In this document: piece after piece, positions 54,015 through 63,573 of the stretch
How positions within the stretch are numbered: the first letter of the stretch is position 1
Layout of the letters: each line of letters starts with the position of its first letter
Assembly (NCBI GenBank): GCA_017536555.1
Contig: JAFXHE010000008.1
Location: forward strand, 1 to 64,000
Length of the DNA stretch: 64,000 nucleotides
From: Alistipes sp.
Lineage (GTDB): Bacteria > Bacteroidota > Bacteroidia > Bacteroidales > Rikenellaceae
Direction: 5' to 3'
Position numbers and translations under genes: made by a program
The notes under the pieces: model-generated
Told to the model about the DNA's origin: nothing
Seen by the model: the letters and a program-made list of their open reading frames with translations, nothing else
The model's database searches: none

Positions 54015-55442
54015 ATGGCATTAAGCATAGAGGAATTTTTGGCGCAGGACGAGCAAAAAGATCTTTTGCGCCTGTTGACCGCAGGATCGGTTGACGATGG
54101 AAAATCTACACTTATAGGTCGTCTGCTCTTTGATAGCAAGCGACTCTATGAGGATCAACTTCAGGCACTTGAGCGCGACAGCAAGCGTGTGGGCAATGCT
54201 GGCGATAACATCGACTATGCACTGTTGTGCGACGGTCTTAAGGCAGAGCGCGAGCAGGGCATAACCATTGATGTTGCATACCGCTACTTCTCGACAAATC
54301 GTCGTAAGTTCATCATCGCCGACACCCCAGGACACGAGCAGTATACACGCAATATGATTACAGGTGGCTCAACAGCCAACCTCGCAATAATCCTTGTCGA
54401 TGCGCGTCAGGGCGTTGTCACGCAGACGTGCCGCCATAGCTACATCGTCTCGCTACTTGGCATACGCCATCTTGTGCTGGCTGTCAACAAGATGGATCTT
54501 GTGGAGTTCAGCCAGGAGCGCTTCGACGCAATTGTCGCGGAGTATAAGAGCTGGCTCAAGCAGCAGCATATCGACATTCCCGACCTGCAGTGTATTCCGC
54601 TCTCTGCACTCGAGGGCGACAACGTTGTTGAGAAGAGCTCACGCACGCCGTGGTACGACGGTCAGTCACTTATGGACTACCTTGAGACAGTGCCCATTGA
54701 CCAGGATATCAATATGCGCTCAATGCGCTTTCCCGTGCAGTACGTACTACGCCCCAACCTCGACTTCCGAGGCTTCGCAGGTAAGCTTGCTTCGGGTGTC
54801 GTGAAGGTGGGTGACGAGGTTATGGCACTCCCCTCGGGCAAGAGATCGCGCATCAAGGAGATAGTAACCTACGACGGCAACCTCGATGAGGCATTTGCAC
54901 CGCAATCTGTGACACTTACGTTAGAGGATGAGATTGACCTGTCACGAGGCGAGATGCTTGTACATCCCAACGACAGACCAATGCAAGGACACCACCTTCG
55001 CGCAATGATGGTATGGATGGACGAGCAACCGCTCGACAGCTCAAAGGCATTCTACCTCAAGCACACCACCAATACTACTCGCGCCTACATAACCAACGTC
55101 AAGTACCGCGTGGATATAAACACTGGCGAGAGGGTGGCAACAGAGGGAATGCGCCTAAACGAGATTTCGGAGGTCTGCATAACCACAGCCGCGCCATTAA
55201 CCTTTGACCGCTATGCCGATAACCGCCAGACAGGTGCCTTTGTTGTCATCGACCCTATAACCAACTTCACCTCTGCCGTAGGTATGATAATTGCCGAGGA
55301 CGAGGCACACGCCATAGCATCGACAATACAGGTGCGCCTATCGGAGTATGGCATCGCCCCCGAGGCGTGGAGTATCGTAGAGCACTTCTGCGAGGAGCTA
55401 CGTCAGCGCGCAGGCATTAACATTGAGTGTATAAAGGAGTAG
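54015..55442 (+). CDS. cysN: Sulfate adenylyltransferase subunit 1 (GTPase)
   Basis: A 475-residue EF-Tu-like GTPase with G1 [10 protein letters not shown] (24-33), the switch [16 protein letters not shown]3 DTPGHEQY and G4 NKMDL, then two beta-barrel domains. It couples GTP hydrolysis to APS formation by CysD. There is no fused CysC domain at the C-terminus, in line with a separate cysC gene. It lies 39 nt after cysD and 4 nt before the sulfotransferase gene. Confidence 0.97.
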   Translation: MALSIEEFLAQDEQKDLLRLLTAGSVDDGKSTLIGRLLFDSKRLYEDQLQALERDSKRVGNAGDNIDYALLCDGLKAEREQGITIDVAYRYFSTNRRKFIIADTPGHEQYTRNMITGGSTANLAIILVDARQGVVTQTCRHSYIVSLLGIRHLVLAVNKMDLVEFSQERFDAIVAEYKSWLKQQHIDIPDLQCIPLSALEGDNVVEKSSRTPWYDGQSLMDYLETVPIDQDINMRSMRFPVQYVLRPNLDFRGFAGKLASGVVKVGDEVMALPSGKRSRIKEIVTYDGNLDEAFAPQSVTLTLEDEIDLSRGEMLVHPNDRPMQGHHLRAMMVWMDEQPLDSSKAFYLKHTTNTTRAYITNVKYRVDINTGERVATEGMRLNEISEVCITTAAPLTFDRYADNRQTGAFVVIDPITNFTSAVGMIIAEDEAHAIASTIQVRLSEYGIAPEAWSIVEHFCEELRQRAGINIECIKE

Positions 55443-55446
55443 CGAT

Positions 55447-56550
55447 ATGGGAATACTTAACTTTGAAAAACTTCCCGCAAGCACCCTCATAGGTGCAGAC
55501 AGCAGCACCATAAAGCGTGTATTGGAGGGTGTGGAGTATGAGAAGGAGTATCGCTCAAAGATACGCCTCACAAAGTGCATACAGAGCCTCCTCGCGCCAC
55601 TATACAACATAAACACACGCCGTTACGAGGCTATGCCCGTGCCAGCTACAGAGACAGCACCCGTCTTTATCATCGGACACTGGCGCAGTGGTACTACCTT
55701 CGTACACAACGTGCTCACGCAGGACAGCCAGTTTGGATATTGCACAACCTACCAGACGGTATTTCCACACGTGATGCTGTGGGGCTACCCCACATTCCGC
55801 GCGCTTGTAAAGCTCTTTATGCCCTCGACACGCGCCACAGACAAGATGGAGCTGGGCGTGGACATACCACAGGAGGAGGAGATAGCTCTATCAAATATGA
55901 CCCCCGTGGCGCACTACCACTTTCTTACGCTGCCACAGCGTATGGAGTACTACCGCGATCACTGTCTGCTGCTTGATGGCTTGAGCGACTCGGAGCTAAA
56001 CGAGTTTAAGGCAGCTATGCAGAAGTTGGTGCGCATATCGCTACACGTACAGCACAAGGAGCGATTTTTGTCTAAAAACCCGCCACATACAGCTCGTATA
56101 AAGACACTGTTGGAGATATGGCCCGATGCCAAGTTTATATACCTTGTGCGCAACCCCTACACTGTGTTTAAGTCTACGCGCGACTTCTTTGGCAAGACCA
56201 CGCAGTCGACAACACTGCAACACTTCAACGAGGAGGGCTTCGAGCTGGAGGTGCTAAAGACGTACAAGAGTCTCATTGACCGCTACGAGGAGCAGAAAAT
56301 ATTGATACCCGAGGGCAACCTTGTGGAGGTGCGCTTCGAGGATTTTGAAGCAGACCCCGTAGAGAATACTCGCCAGATATACAACACATTACAACTTGGT
56401 GACTTCGACCAGGTGCGCGCTAACATTGAGCAATATGCAGGCTCGAAACGTGGCTTTAAGAAGAACCGCTATAACTACGACAGCCACACCGTAGAGCTTG
56501 TTGATAGGTGGTGTAGCAGCACGATACAGAGGTGGGACTACCACCTATAA
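55447..56550 (+). CDS. PAPS-dependent sulfotransferase
   Basis: A 367-residue cytosolic protein (no signal peptide or helix span). The PAPS 5'-phosphosulfate loop is GHWRSGTT (77-84) and the 3'-phosphate site is LVRNPYTVFKSTRDFF (about 233-248, Arg235 and Ser243), as in the Sulfotransfer family. It is the last gene of the sulfate cluster, 4 nt after cysN, so PAPS is made where it is used. The acceptor cannot be read from the sequence. By analogy with the B. thetaiotaomicron cluster I recall (BT_0412-BT_0416), sterols or steroidal bile-acid metabolites are candidates; a lipid or glycan acceptor is the alternative. Confidence 0.9.
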   Translation: MGILNFEKLPASTLIGADSSTIKRVLEGVEYEKEYRSKIRLTKCIQSLLAPLYNINTRRYEAMPVPATETAPVFIIGHWRSGTTFVHNVLTQDSQFGYCTTYQTVFPHVMLWGYPTFRALVKLFMPSTRATDKMELGVDIPQEEEIALSNMTPVAHYHFLTLPQRMEYYRDHCLLLDGLSDSELNEFKAAMQKLVRISLHVQHKERFLSKNPPHTARIKTLLEIWPDAKFIYLVRNPYTVFKSTRDFFGKTTQSTTLQHFNEEGFELEVLKTYKSLIDRYEEQKILIPEGNLVEVRFEDFEADPVENTRQIYNTLQLGDFDQVRANIEQYAGSKRGFKKNRYNYDSHTVELVDRWCSSTIQRWDYHL

Positions 56551-56558
56551 GCTATGCG

Positions 56559-56588
56559 GCAGCCGCTCCCGATTTGTGGGGCGGCTGC
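56559..56588 (+). terminator. Possible terminator of the sulfate cluster
   Basis: An 11-bp GC-rich stem GCAGCCGCTCC / GGGGCGGCTGC (one G-T pair) 9 nt after the sulfotransferase stop. No good T-tract follows. Confidence 0.45.
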
Positions 56589-56709
56589 TCTCATTATATC
56601 CCGCTCTTTACGCCAGCGTCCAACCCCGTACGCAGCGCGCTAAAACAGAGGTGGAGGTGACACCTCTTAATTTATTAAATTAAGCCACAATATTTTAGTT
56701 TTTTTTACG

Positions 56710-56730
56710 TATCTTTGTACGTTATATTTG
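56710..56730 (+). promoter_or_regulatory. Two tandem -7 boxes (TATCTTTG and TATATTTG)
   Basis: Exact TAnnTTTG matches at 56710-56717 and 56723-56730, 13 bp apart. The downstream one would give an almost leaderless transcript for the gene starting GTG at 56744. Confidence 0.55.
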
Positions 56731-56743
56731 CATATTCGTACAA

Positions 56744-59734
56744 GTGAAACGATTTTACACATATATTCTGCTGATAATCTGCATTATAGCTCTATCTGAT
56801 AGAGCTACAGCGCAGTATTATAGCTGGGGTGTGGACCCCACTTCGTTTCGCTGGCGACAGATGAAGGGCGACGACTATCGCGTAGTATATCCCGACACGG
56901 CACAAAATATTGCAATGCGAATGATGCACTATCTCGATGCTGTGCATAAAGATATATCTTACGGCTATCGCCATCCGCAGATGTCCATTCCATTTGTTGT
57001 TCACCCATCGAATATGATGTCCAACGGACTCGTTATGTGGCTGCCCAAGCGCGTTGAGTTTTTATCATCGCCCGCCATTGATAGCTACTCTATGCCGTGG
57101 CTGAAGCAGCTCGTAGCACACGAGTATCGCCACGCTGTGCAGTATAACAATCTCAACCGAGGCATCGTCAAGGGTTTAAGCTATGTCATAGGTCAGCAGA
57201 GCTCAACCATAGGTCTGCTCTTTATGCCGCTATGGATGATGGAGGGTGACGCTGTGATGATAGAGACAGAGATGTCGACATTTGGTCGCGGCTTGCAGCC
57301 CTCATTCACGATGGCATACCGCGCATACGGCAACGTCGCCGACGAGTTCAAAAACATCTACAAGTGGTTCTGCGGCTCATATAAGGACTACATACCCGAC
57401 CACTACGCCCTCGGCTACCTGCTATCGCGTCACGGCTACAAGCGTTTCGGCAGTGTCATTGGCGATGATGTCGCTTGGCTCACATCGCGCCGTCCATATA
57501 TGATTGTATCATCTTCTTGGGTACTTAAGAGACTCTATGGCAGCTCCACAAAACAGCTCTTCTACGACACCTTCCGCACGCTGGAGGATCATTGGTCTAC
57601 GCTGGAAGAGGTAGAGCAGACGACGATGCCCATAGCGATACCCCAGCCACGCAGCCATACCAAATACTCGCACCCACTGCCACGCGATAATGGTCGCATA
57701 GTAGCTCTTAAGGAGGATCTCGACCACCCATCGGCATTTGTCGAGCTGGACACCCTCACAGGCAATGAGCGACACATAGCCTACACAGGTGCTGTCTCTA
57801 CTCGCCCCATAATTGGTGCAAACGGGCGTATTTGGTGGACGGAGTATCACCGTAGCCCGCTATATGCCGAGAAGGTAACGTCACGACTTTGGTATATGGA
57901 TCCCGACGATAAAGCTCCACAGCGTGTTCGCAGGCGCGCAAACAACAACAACATACTCTACCCCACACCCACAAGTGAGCACGGCATAGCTTGGGTGGAG
58001 TACACGCCCGACGGCATATACTCGATTGTGGTAAATGGCAAGAGCAATCTTCCACGACGTACGACAATACCCACAGGCTGTGAGGTACACGGTATGGCGT
58101 GGGACAACGCCACAGAGGGGCTATTTGTCATCATCACAGATGATCGAGGTATGCACATCGCCGAGATCAAAGATGGCGTACTTGTTGAGATAACACGCCC
58201 TGCATATACCACCCTGAGCGACCTTACGGCACGTGACGGCAAATTGTACTACGGCTCGATAGCATCGGGGCGCGATGAGATACACTGCTACGACATCAAG
58301 CAACAGCGTGAGTTGCAGCTAACGACATCACGCTATGGCTCGTTTGACCCAACGCCTATGAGCAATGGCAAGGTGCTTGCTACAAGCTATGACCGCCGAG
58401 GATATATGCCCGTAACACAAGACTTCGATGATGTCAAGGAGGTAGAGTATGCACCACACGCACAACAGATACTACTCCCCGAGATGGAGCGATGGAGTGT
58501 GGTAAACCTCGACACGGTGAGCTTCACGCCCGCCATTGCGGAGAGCATCAAGCAGCGCACTCCCGACAGACGTTTTCGCCGCTTTGCCCACGCCTTCAAC
58601 ATACATAGCTGGGCACCTGCATCGTATGACCCATACTCGATTGTCGAGGAGTCACGCATATCGTTCAACCTCGGAGCAACGCTGATGTCGCAGAACATTC
58701 TCTCGACAATGGAAGGCTTCCTCACTTGGGGCTGGAACCACAACGAGGGTTCGGTTTTTAGCGGCACACTGCGCTATAACGGTTTAGGTGTCACGCTATG
58801 GGTTAGTGGCACGTATGGCGGTAGCCAGAACATCCACACCGTCTACATATACGACCCTGACAAGGGGTTTATCTTCCCCGAGCCACCCAAAAAGGGCAAA
58901 TACTACTCGATAAGCGCAGGAGCAACACTCCCCATAATGTTCCATCACGGCTACCACACACGACAGCTCGTGGTGTCAACGGCGTGGGGCTTCTCAAATG
59001 GTATGGTAGCAAATGTCGACAAGCTGACCTACGTCAATGGTAAGATAACCAACTTCTCGACAATAGGCTACAAGGAGGGTGTACACTCGCTCCAGACGAG
59101 CATCGGTTTTCAGGATATGGTGCGCAAGGCTCACCGCGACTTCCTGCCTCCGTGGGGCATAGTACTGTCGGCAGGCTACAGTCTCAACCCTGCCACAAAC
59201 GACTTTGGGCACTTGGCGGTGGTATATGGCAAGGTCTACACCCCAGGCTTTGTAAAGCACCACTCGCTATCGTTAGCTGCATCGTATCAGCTATCGTTAG
59301 GCGGCTTCCAGTCACCTACAGTGCTCTCTGGCTTGACATTTAAGTCAACACGTCTGCTACCACGCGGCTTTTCGTCATACGACATCGAGAACGACCACTA
59401 TGTAGCAACATCGCTAAACTATCAGATGCCTGTATGGTATCCCGATAGTGGATTTGGAGGCGTTATATTCTTCAAGCGTCTGCGTGTAAACCTCGGTGGC
59501 GACTACGCCTCATTCAACAGGGTCACCAATATCGCCGAGGATGGTACGTTGATGCGTGAACGACGACATATATGGTCATACGGCACAGATATAACAGCCG
59601 ACTTTAATGTGTTTAGTATGCCCGATGCTGCAACAATGTCGGCAACATTGTCGTTCTATATGAAGGGCGCACCCCACGACACACGCTCACACAACAAGCT
59701 ACACGTGTCGTTTGGCTTGGGACTCCCATTTTAA
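56744..59734 (+). CDS. HExxH metallopeptidase - beta-propeller - beta-barrel outer-membrane protein
   Basis: A 996-residue exported protein with a signal peptide ending ALSDRATAQ. A zinc-peptidase-like domain carries HEYRH (126-130) and, 37 residues on, WMMEGDA (Glu167), the gluzincin arrangement. Residues ~300-600 show repeated WD/TolB-like blades (DHPSAFVELDTLTG, GRIWWTEYHRSPLYAEK, KLYYGSIASGRDEIHCYD). The last ~350 residues have alternating strand patterns and a C-terminal Phe (GLGLPF), like an outer-membrane barrel. It starts with GTG at 56744 because no in-frame ATG precedes the signal peptide. I know no experimentally described function; surface proteolysis or barrel-coupled sensing are guesses. 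Confidence 0.78.
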   Translation: MKRFYTYILLIICIIALSDRATAQYYSWGVDPTSFRWRQMKGDDYRVVYPDTAQNIAMRMMHYLDAVHKDISYGYRHPQMSIPFVVHPSNMMSNGLVMWLPKRVEFLSSPAIDSYSMPWLKQLVAHEYRHAVQYNNLNRGIVKGLSYVIGQQSSTIGLLFMPLWMMEGDAVMIETEMSTFGRGLQPSFTMAYRAYGNVADEFKNIYKWFCGSYKDYIPDHYALGYLLSRHGYKRFGSVIGDDVAWLTSRRPYMIVSSSWVLKRLYGSSTKQLFYDTFRTLEDHWSTLEEVEQTTMPIAIPQPRSHTKYSHPLPRDNGRIVALKEDLDHPSAFVELDTLTGNERHIAYTGAVSTRPIIGANGRIWWTEYHRSPLYAEKVTSRLWYMDPDDKAPQRVRRRANNNNILYPTPTSEHGIAWVEYTPDGIYSIVVNGKSNLPRRTTIPTGCEVHGMAWDNATEGLFVIITDDRGMHIAEIKDGVLVEITRPAYTTLSDLTARDGKLYYGSIASGRDEIHCYDIKQQRELQLTTSRYGSFDPTPMSNGKVLATSYDRRGYMPVTQDFDDVKEVEYAPHAQQILLPEMERWSVVNLDTVSFTPAIAESIKQRTPDRRFRRFAHAFNIHSWAPASYDPYSIVEESRISFNLGATLMSQNILSTMEGFLTWGWNHNEGSVFSGTLRYNGLGVTLWVSGTYGGSQNIHTVYIYDPDKGFIFPEPPKKGKYYSISAGATLPIMFHHGYHTRQLVVSTAWGFSNGMVANVDKLTYVNGKITNFSTIGYKEGVHSLQTSIGFQDMVRKAHRDFLPPWGIVLSAGYSLNPATNDFGHLAVVYGKVYTPGFVKHHSLSLAASYQLSLGGFQSPTVLSGLTFKSTRLLPRGFSSYDIENDHYVATSLNYQMPVWYPDSGFGGVIFFKRLRVNLGGDYASFNRVTNIAEDGTLMRERRHIWSYGTDITADFNVFSMPDAATMSATLSFYMKGAPHDTRSHNKLHVSFGLGLPF

Positions 59735-59790
59735 AACAAGGTCAAGATAGAGATAAAGGCTCAATAAACGAAAAATAATAAATTTAATAT

Positions 59791-62262
59791 ATGGCACAGA
59801 CACAACCCAAAGAGAAGACGACGAAGACGACGAAGACAACGAAGACAACAAAGAGCTGGCGCAAGCGACTCATTACAGCGATGTGGGCGGTAACCATCAC
59901 AGGCGTTGTCGCCGTAACGCTACTCTTCATCCTCGCAAAGTATGAGATTTTAGGCCCTATGCCCACTTTCGATGAGTTGGAGAACCCCAAGACAAACCTC
60001 GCTACACAGATATTCTCGGCAGATGGCGAGGTACTTGGCACCTACTTCATAGAGAACCGTACCTACCTCTCGTATGAGGATCTGTTCCCCGAAGATCGCA
60101 CGAAGTGGCTCACCATAGACGGGCACACACTACCTCCTATTGTAGCAGCTCTGCTCGCTACGGAGGACGTGCGCTTCTTTGACCACTCGGGCATAGACTT
60201 CGAGGCCACGGCACGTGCTGGCATCAAGACCGTCATCCTGCGCCAAAGTGGTCAGGGTGGTGGTAGTACCGTTACGCAGCAGCTCGCCAAGAACCTCTAC
60301 AAGACACGTCGCCACGCACACGGCTTGGAGGGTAAGGCGGGTACGTTTGCCGCCAAAGCACAGGAGTATGTCATTGCGACGCAGCTTGAGCACAACTATA
60401 CCAAGGAGGAGATTGTGGCTATGTACCTCAACACCGTAGAGTTCTCAAATAGTAACTTCGGTATCAAGTCGGCAGCCAACAACTTCTTTGGCAAGGAGCC
60501 CTGCGACCTCTCTATTGAGGAGGCGGCTGTGATTGCAGGACAGGTTAAGGCCCCTGGTACGTATGCCCCTCTGCGCAACGGCAAGCCCAACGATAAGGCG
60601 CGCGAGAGACGTAACCTTGTGCTATCGCGTATGGCTGTGGCGGGTGCTATTAGCGAGGAGGTGGCAGACTCACTAAAGCAGCTTCCCGTAGACTTGTCGC
60701 GCTACCACCGCGTGGCAGATGCTCACAACGAGGGAACGGCGACATACTTCCGCGAAATGGTGCGCCGTGCGATGATGGCACGCGAGCCCGAGCGCAAGAA
60801 CTTCTACACCGAGTGGGACTATAAGGCGGCACTCAAGGAGTACAACGAAAACCCAATTATGGGCTGGTGCCATAAGAACACCAAGGCTAATGGCGACACA
60901 TACGACATCTACCGCGACGGTCTTAAGATATACACCACCGTAGATTCACGTATGCAGCGCTATGCCGAGCAGGCCGTAGCAGAACACATGGCAGAGGTGG
61001 TGCAGCCACGTATGAATGAGCAGATACGCGCACGCGGCTCGATGTATGTAAACCTCTCACGCCAGCAGACCAACGAGAAGATTGATGCCTCAATGCGCCA
61101 GACTGACAGATGGCGCAATATGGCGAAGGATGGCGACACCGAGCAGGAGATAATTGCAGCATTCAACACACCTGTAGAGATGGAGGTGTTCACATTTAAG
61201 GGTGTGCGCGATACGGTGATGACACCGCGCGACTCGATAATTCACCACAAGGCGATAATGCGTGCAGCCTTTGTTGCCATAGACCCCAACTCGGGCTATG
61301 TACGCGCCTATGTAGGCGGCCCTAACTACCGCTTCTTCAAGTATGACAGTGCTACGCAGAGTAAGCGTCAGGTAGGCTCTACGGCAAAGCCCTTTATCTA
61401 TACCTTTGCCATCGACCACCTCGGTCTTACGCCCTGTACACCTGTGCCCAACGTGCCTGTGTCAATCGAGACACCTGCTGGTATGTGGTCACCCAAGGAG
61501 GCATCGGCCGTTGAGTACACTGGCGTACACCCGCTATACTGGGGCTTGGCGAATAGCCGCAACAACTACTCGGCGTGGATTATGAAGCAGGCAAAGCAGC
61601 CCGAGGCGGTGGCAGAGTTTATCCACGATATGGGTATCAAGGGCTTTATCGACCCTGTGGCAGCCCTCTGCATCGGCTCATACGACAGTAGCCCCTACGA
61701 GATGGCATCGGCATACTGCACCTTCGCAAACGAGGGTGTGCGCATAGACCCAATATTTGTAACACGTATCGAGGATAGTCAGGGTAATGTGCTCGCCACG
61801 TTCACACCCAAGACCAATGACGTGTTGTCTAAACGTGTGGCATACACTATGATAACAATGATGCAGCGCGTGGTGACTATGGGTACAGCTCGCCGTATGA
61901 TATATGAGTTTGGCTTCAACGACGTGGAGATAGCAGCCAAGACAGGTACTACAAATGACAATGTCGATGCGTGGTTTATGTGCTGTGTCCCCAACTTGGT
62001 TATGAGTACGTGGGTAGGTGGCGAGGAGAACAGCATACACTTCTCACACTCTGCTGACGGCTCACGTATAGCACTGCCCATCACAGGCAAGTTCCTTAAG
62101 AAGGTGTACAACAATGGTACTCTCGGCGTTGACCGCGGCGACCTCTTTGAGCGTTCCGACGAGCTGCCCGACTATAAGTGCAGTATTGATATGTCAGATG
62201 CAGGTAACTCATCTACAACAACTGTTGATGACGACATCTTCTCGGATGATGAATTTTTTTAG
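59791..62262 (+). CDS. Class A penicillin-binding protein (PBP1A-type)
   Basis: An 823-residue bifunctional cell-wall synthase. A short cytoplasmic Lys/Thr repeat tail (TKTTKTTKTTK) and one membrane helix (about residues 30-52) lead into a GT51 glycosyltransferase with LLATEDVRFFDHSGID and GGSTVTQQLAKNLY. The transpeptidase has STAK (in RQVGSTAKPFIY), SRN (GLANSRNNYS) and KTG (AAKTGTTND). It polymerises and cross-links peptidoglycan at the outer face of the inner membrane. It sits directly before asd, which feeds diaminopimelate to the same wall. Confidence 0.95.
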   Translation: MAQTQPKEKTTKTTKTTKTTKSWRKRLITAMWAVTITGVVAVTLLFILAKYEILGPMPTFDELENPKTNLATQIFSADGEVLGTYFIENRTYLSYEDLFPEDRTKWLTIDGHTLPPIVAALLATEDVRFFDHSGIDFEATARAGIKTVILRQSGQGGGSTVTQQLAKNLYKTRRHAHGLEGKAGTFAAKAQEYVIATQLEHNYTKEEIVAMYLNTVEFSNSNFGIKSAANNFFGKEPCDLSIEEAAVIAGQVKAPGTYAPLRNGKPNDKARERRNLVLSRMAVAGAISEEVADSLKQLPVDLSRYHRVADAHNEGTATYFREMVRRAMMAREPERKNFYTEWDYKAALKEYNENPIMGWCHKNTKANGDTYDIYRDGLKIYTTVDSRMQRYAEQAVAEHMAEVVQPRMNEQIRARGSMYVNLSRQQTNEKIDASMRQTDRWRNMAKDGDTEQEIIAAFNTPVEMEVFTFKGVRDTVMTPRDSIIHHKAIMRAAFVAIDPNSGYVRAYVGGPNYRFFKYDSATQSKRQVGSTAKPFIYTFAIDHLGLTPCTPVPNVPVSIETPAGMWSPKEASAVEYTGVHPLYWGLANSRNNYSAWIMKQAKQPEAVAEFIHDMGIKGFIDPVAALCIGSYDSSPYEMASAYCTFANEGVRIDPIFVTRIEDSQGNVLATFTPKTNDVLSKRVAYTMITMMQRVVTMGTARRMIYEFGFNDVEIAAKTGTTNDNVDAWFMCCVPNLVMSTWVGGEENSIHFSHSADGSRIALPITGKFLKKVYNNGTLGVDRGDLFERSDELPDYKCSIDMSDAGNSSTTTVDDDIFSDDEFF

Positions 62263-62390
62263 CAGATAGGCTTTCGTGAGACAGTGGTGCGATGCGGTGA
62301 GATGGTACACGCATTACGCGCATATACATTTACACATACACACGATACACGATAGTAGTTAAGACAACAACCAACTAAAATATTAAAATT

Positions 62391-63392
62391 ATGAGAATTG
62401 CAATTGTTGGCGCAAGTGGCGCAGTAGGACAGGAGTTTCTCTCAATTCTTGAGAATCACACAATGCACATCGACGAGCTACGACTCTTTGGCTCGAAACG
62501 TAGTGCTGGCACAACATACCGCTTCCGCGGCGAAGATATCGTAGTACGCGAGCTTCAACACAACGACGACTTCAAGGATATCGACGTGGCACTATGCTCG
62601 GCAGGTGCTTCAACTTCGCGCGAGTTTGCCGAAACTATCACCAAGTACGGCGCATTTATGATTGACAACTCGTCAGCCTTCCGTATGGATGACGATATTC
62701 CACTGGTTGTGCCCGAGGTAAATGGCGAAGATGCCTTTAATGCACCACGTCATATCATCGCTAATCCCAACTGTACAACAATACAGATGGTTGTGGCTCT
62801 TGGCGCAATTGAGCGTCTGTCACATATCAAGAGTGTACACGTTGCCACCTACCAGTCGGCAAGTGGTGCAGGTGCTTCGGCTATGCAGGAGTTCGAGGAG
62901 CAGCATAGAGCTATTGTCGAGGGCAAAGAGCCTAAAGTTGAGAAGTTTGCGTATCAGCTTGCCTATAATCTCATACCCCACATCGACGTATTTCAGGATA
63001 ACGACTACACAAAGGAGGAGATGAAGATGTTCTATGAGACGCGCAAGATTATGCACTCTGACATACGCACATCGGCAACTTGTGTGCGTGTTCCCGTTAT
63101 GCGAGCACACTCTGAAGCTATATGGGTAGAGACCGAGGAGGAGCTCAGCGTGGAGCAGGTGCGCGAGGCATTTGCAAGCACCAAGGGCATTGTCGTTGTT
63201 GACGAGCCAAGCGAAAAACGCTATCCTATGCCCCTCTATGCACAGAGCACCGACCCCGTCTACGTAGGTCGCATACGTAAGGATTTATGCAACGAGCGCG
63301 GCATCACCTTCTGGTGTGTAGCCGACCAAATACGTAAGGGTGCGGCACTTAACGCCATACAGATTCTCGAGTTGCTGGTAGCTAACAGATAA
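62391..63392 (+). CDS. asd: Aspartate-semialdehyde dehydrogenase
   Basis: A 333-residue NADPH-dependent enzyme with the Rossmann loop GASGAVG (7-13), catalytic Cys128 in [14 protein letters not shown] and the His region [11 protein letters not shown]. It reduces aspartyl phosphate to the semialdehyde for lysine/diaminopimelate, threonine and methionine. Start and length fit the bacterial family. Confidence 0.97.
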   Translation: MRIAIVGASGAVGQEFLSILENHTMHIDELRLFGSKRSAGTTYRFRGEDIVVRELQHNDDFKDIDVALCSAGASTSREFAETITKYGAFMIDNSSAFRMDDDIPLVVPEVNGEDAFNAPRHIIANPNCTTIQMVVALGAIERLSHIKSVHVATYQSASGAGASAMQEFEEQHRAIVEGKEPKVEKFAYQLAYNLIPHIDVFQDNDYTKEEMKMFYETRKIMHSDIRTSATCVRVPVMRAHSEAIWVETEEELSVEQVREAFASTKGIVVVDEPSEKRYPMPLYAQSTDPVYVGRIRKDLCNERGITFWCVADQIRKGAALNAIQILELLVANR

Positions 63393-63446
63393 ATTTGGTT
63401 TTATTCGATAGCAAGGATGATAGTATAAAAATATTTATTGTTTTAG

Positions 63447-63477
63447 TTGCAATTGACCATATTTTTGTATACCTTTG
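63447..63477 (+). promoter_or_regulatory. Tryptophanase promoter (TTGC, 19 nt, TACCTTTG)
   Basis: A -33-like TTGC (63447-63450) and -7 TACCTTTG (63470-63477) with 19-nt spacing, about 95 nt before the ATG. No leader peptide with a crucial Trp codon (as in E. coli tnaC) was recognised in the leader. Confidence 0.7.
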
Positions 63478-63573
63478 TCGCAGTTACCTGATTTATAATG
63501 AGAAAAAGGGTGCGAACCAAAGAAAAAAGAATAAATTATTAAATTATCAATAACCTATAAAAAACTACAAACT

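Noticed and set aside
56744-59734. Reading the large outer-membrane gene as part of the sulfate operon
   Set aside because: It has a 193-bp gap, a GC-rich hairpin and two promoter boxes in front, so separate transcription is more likely.
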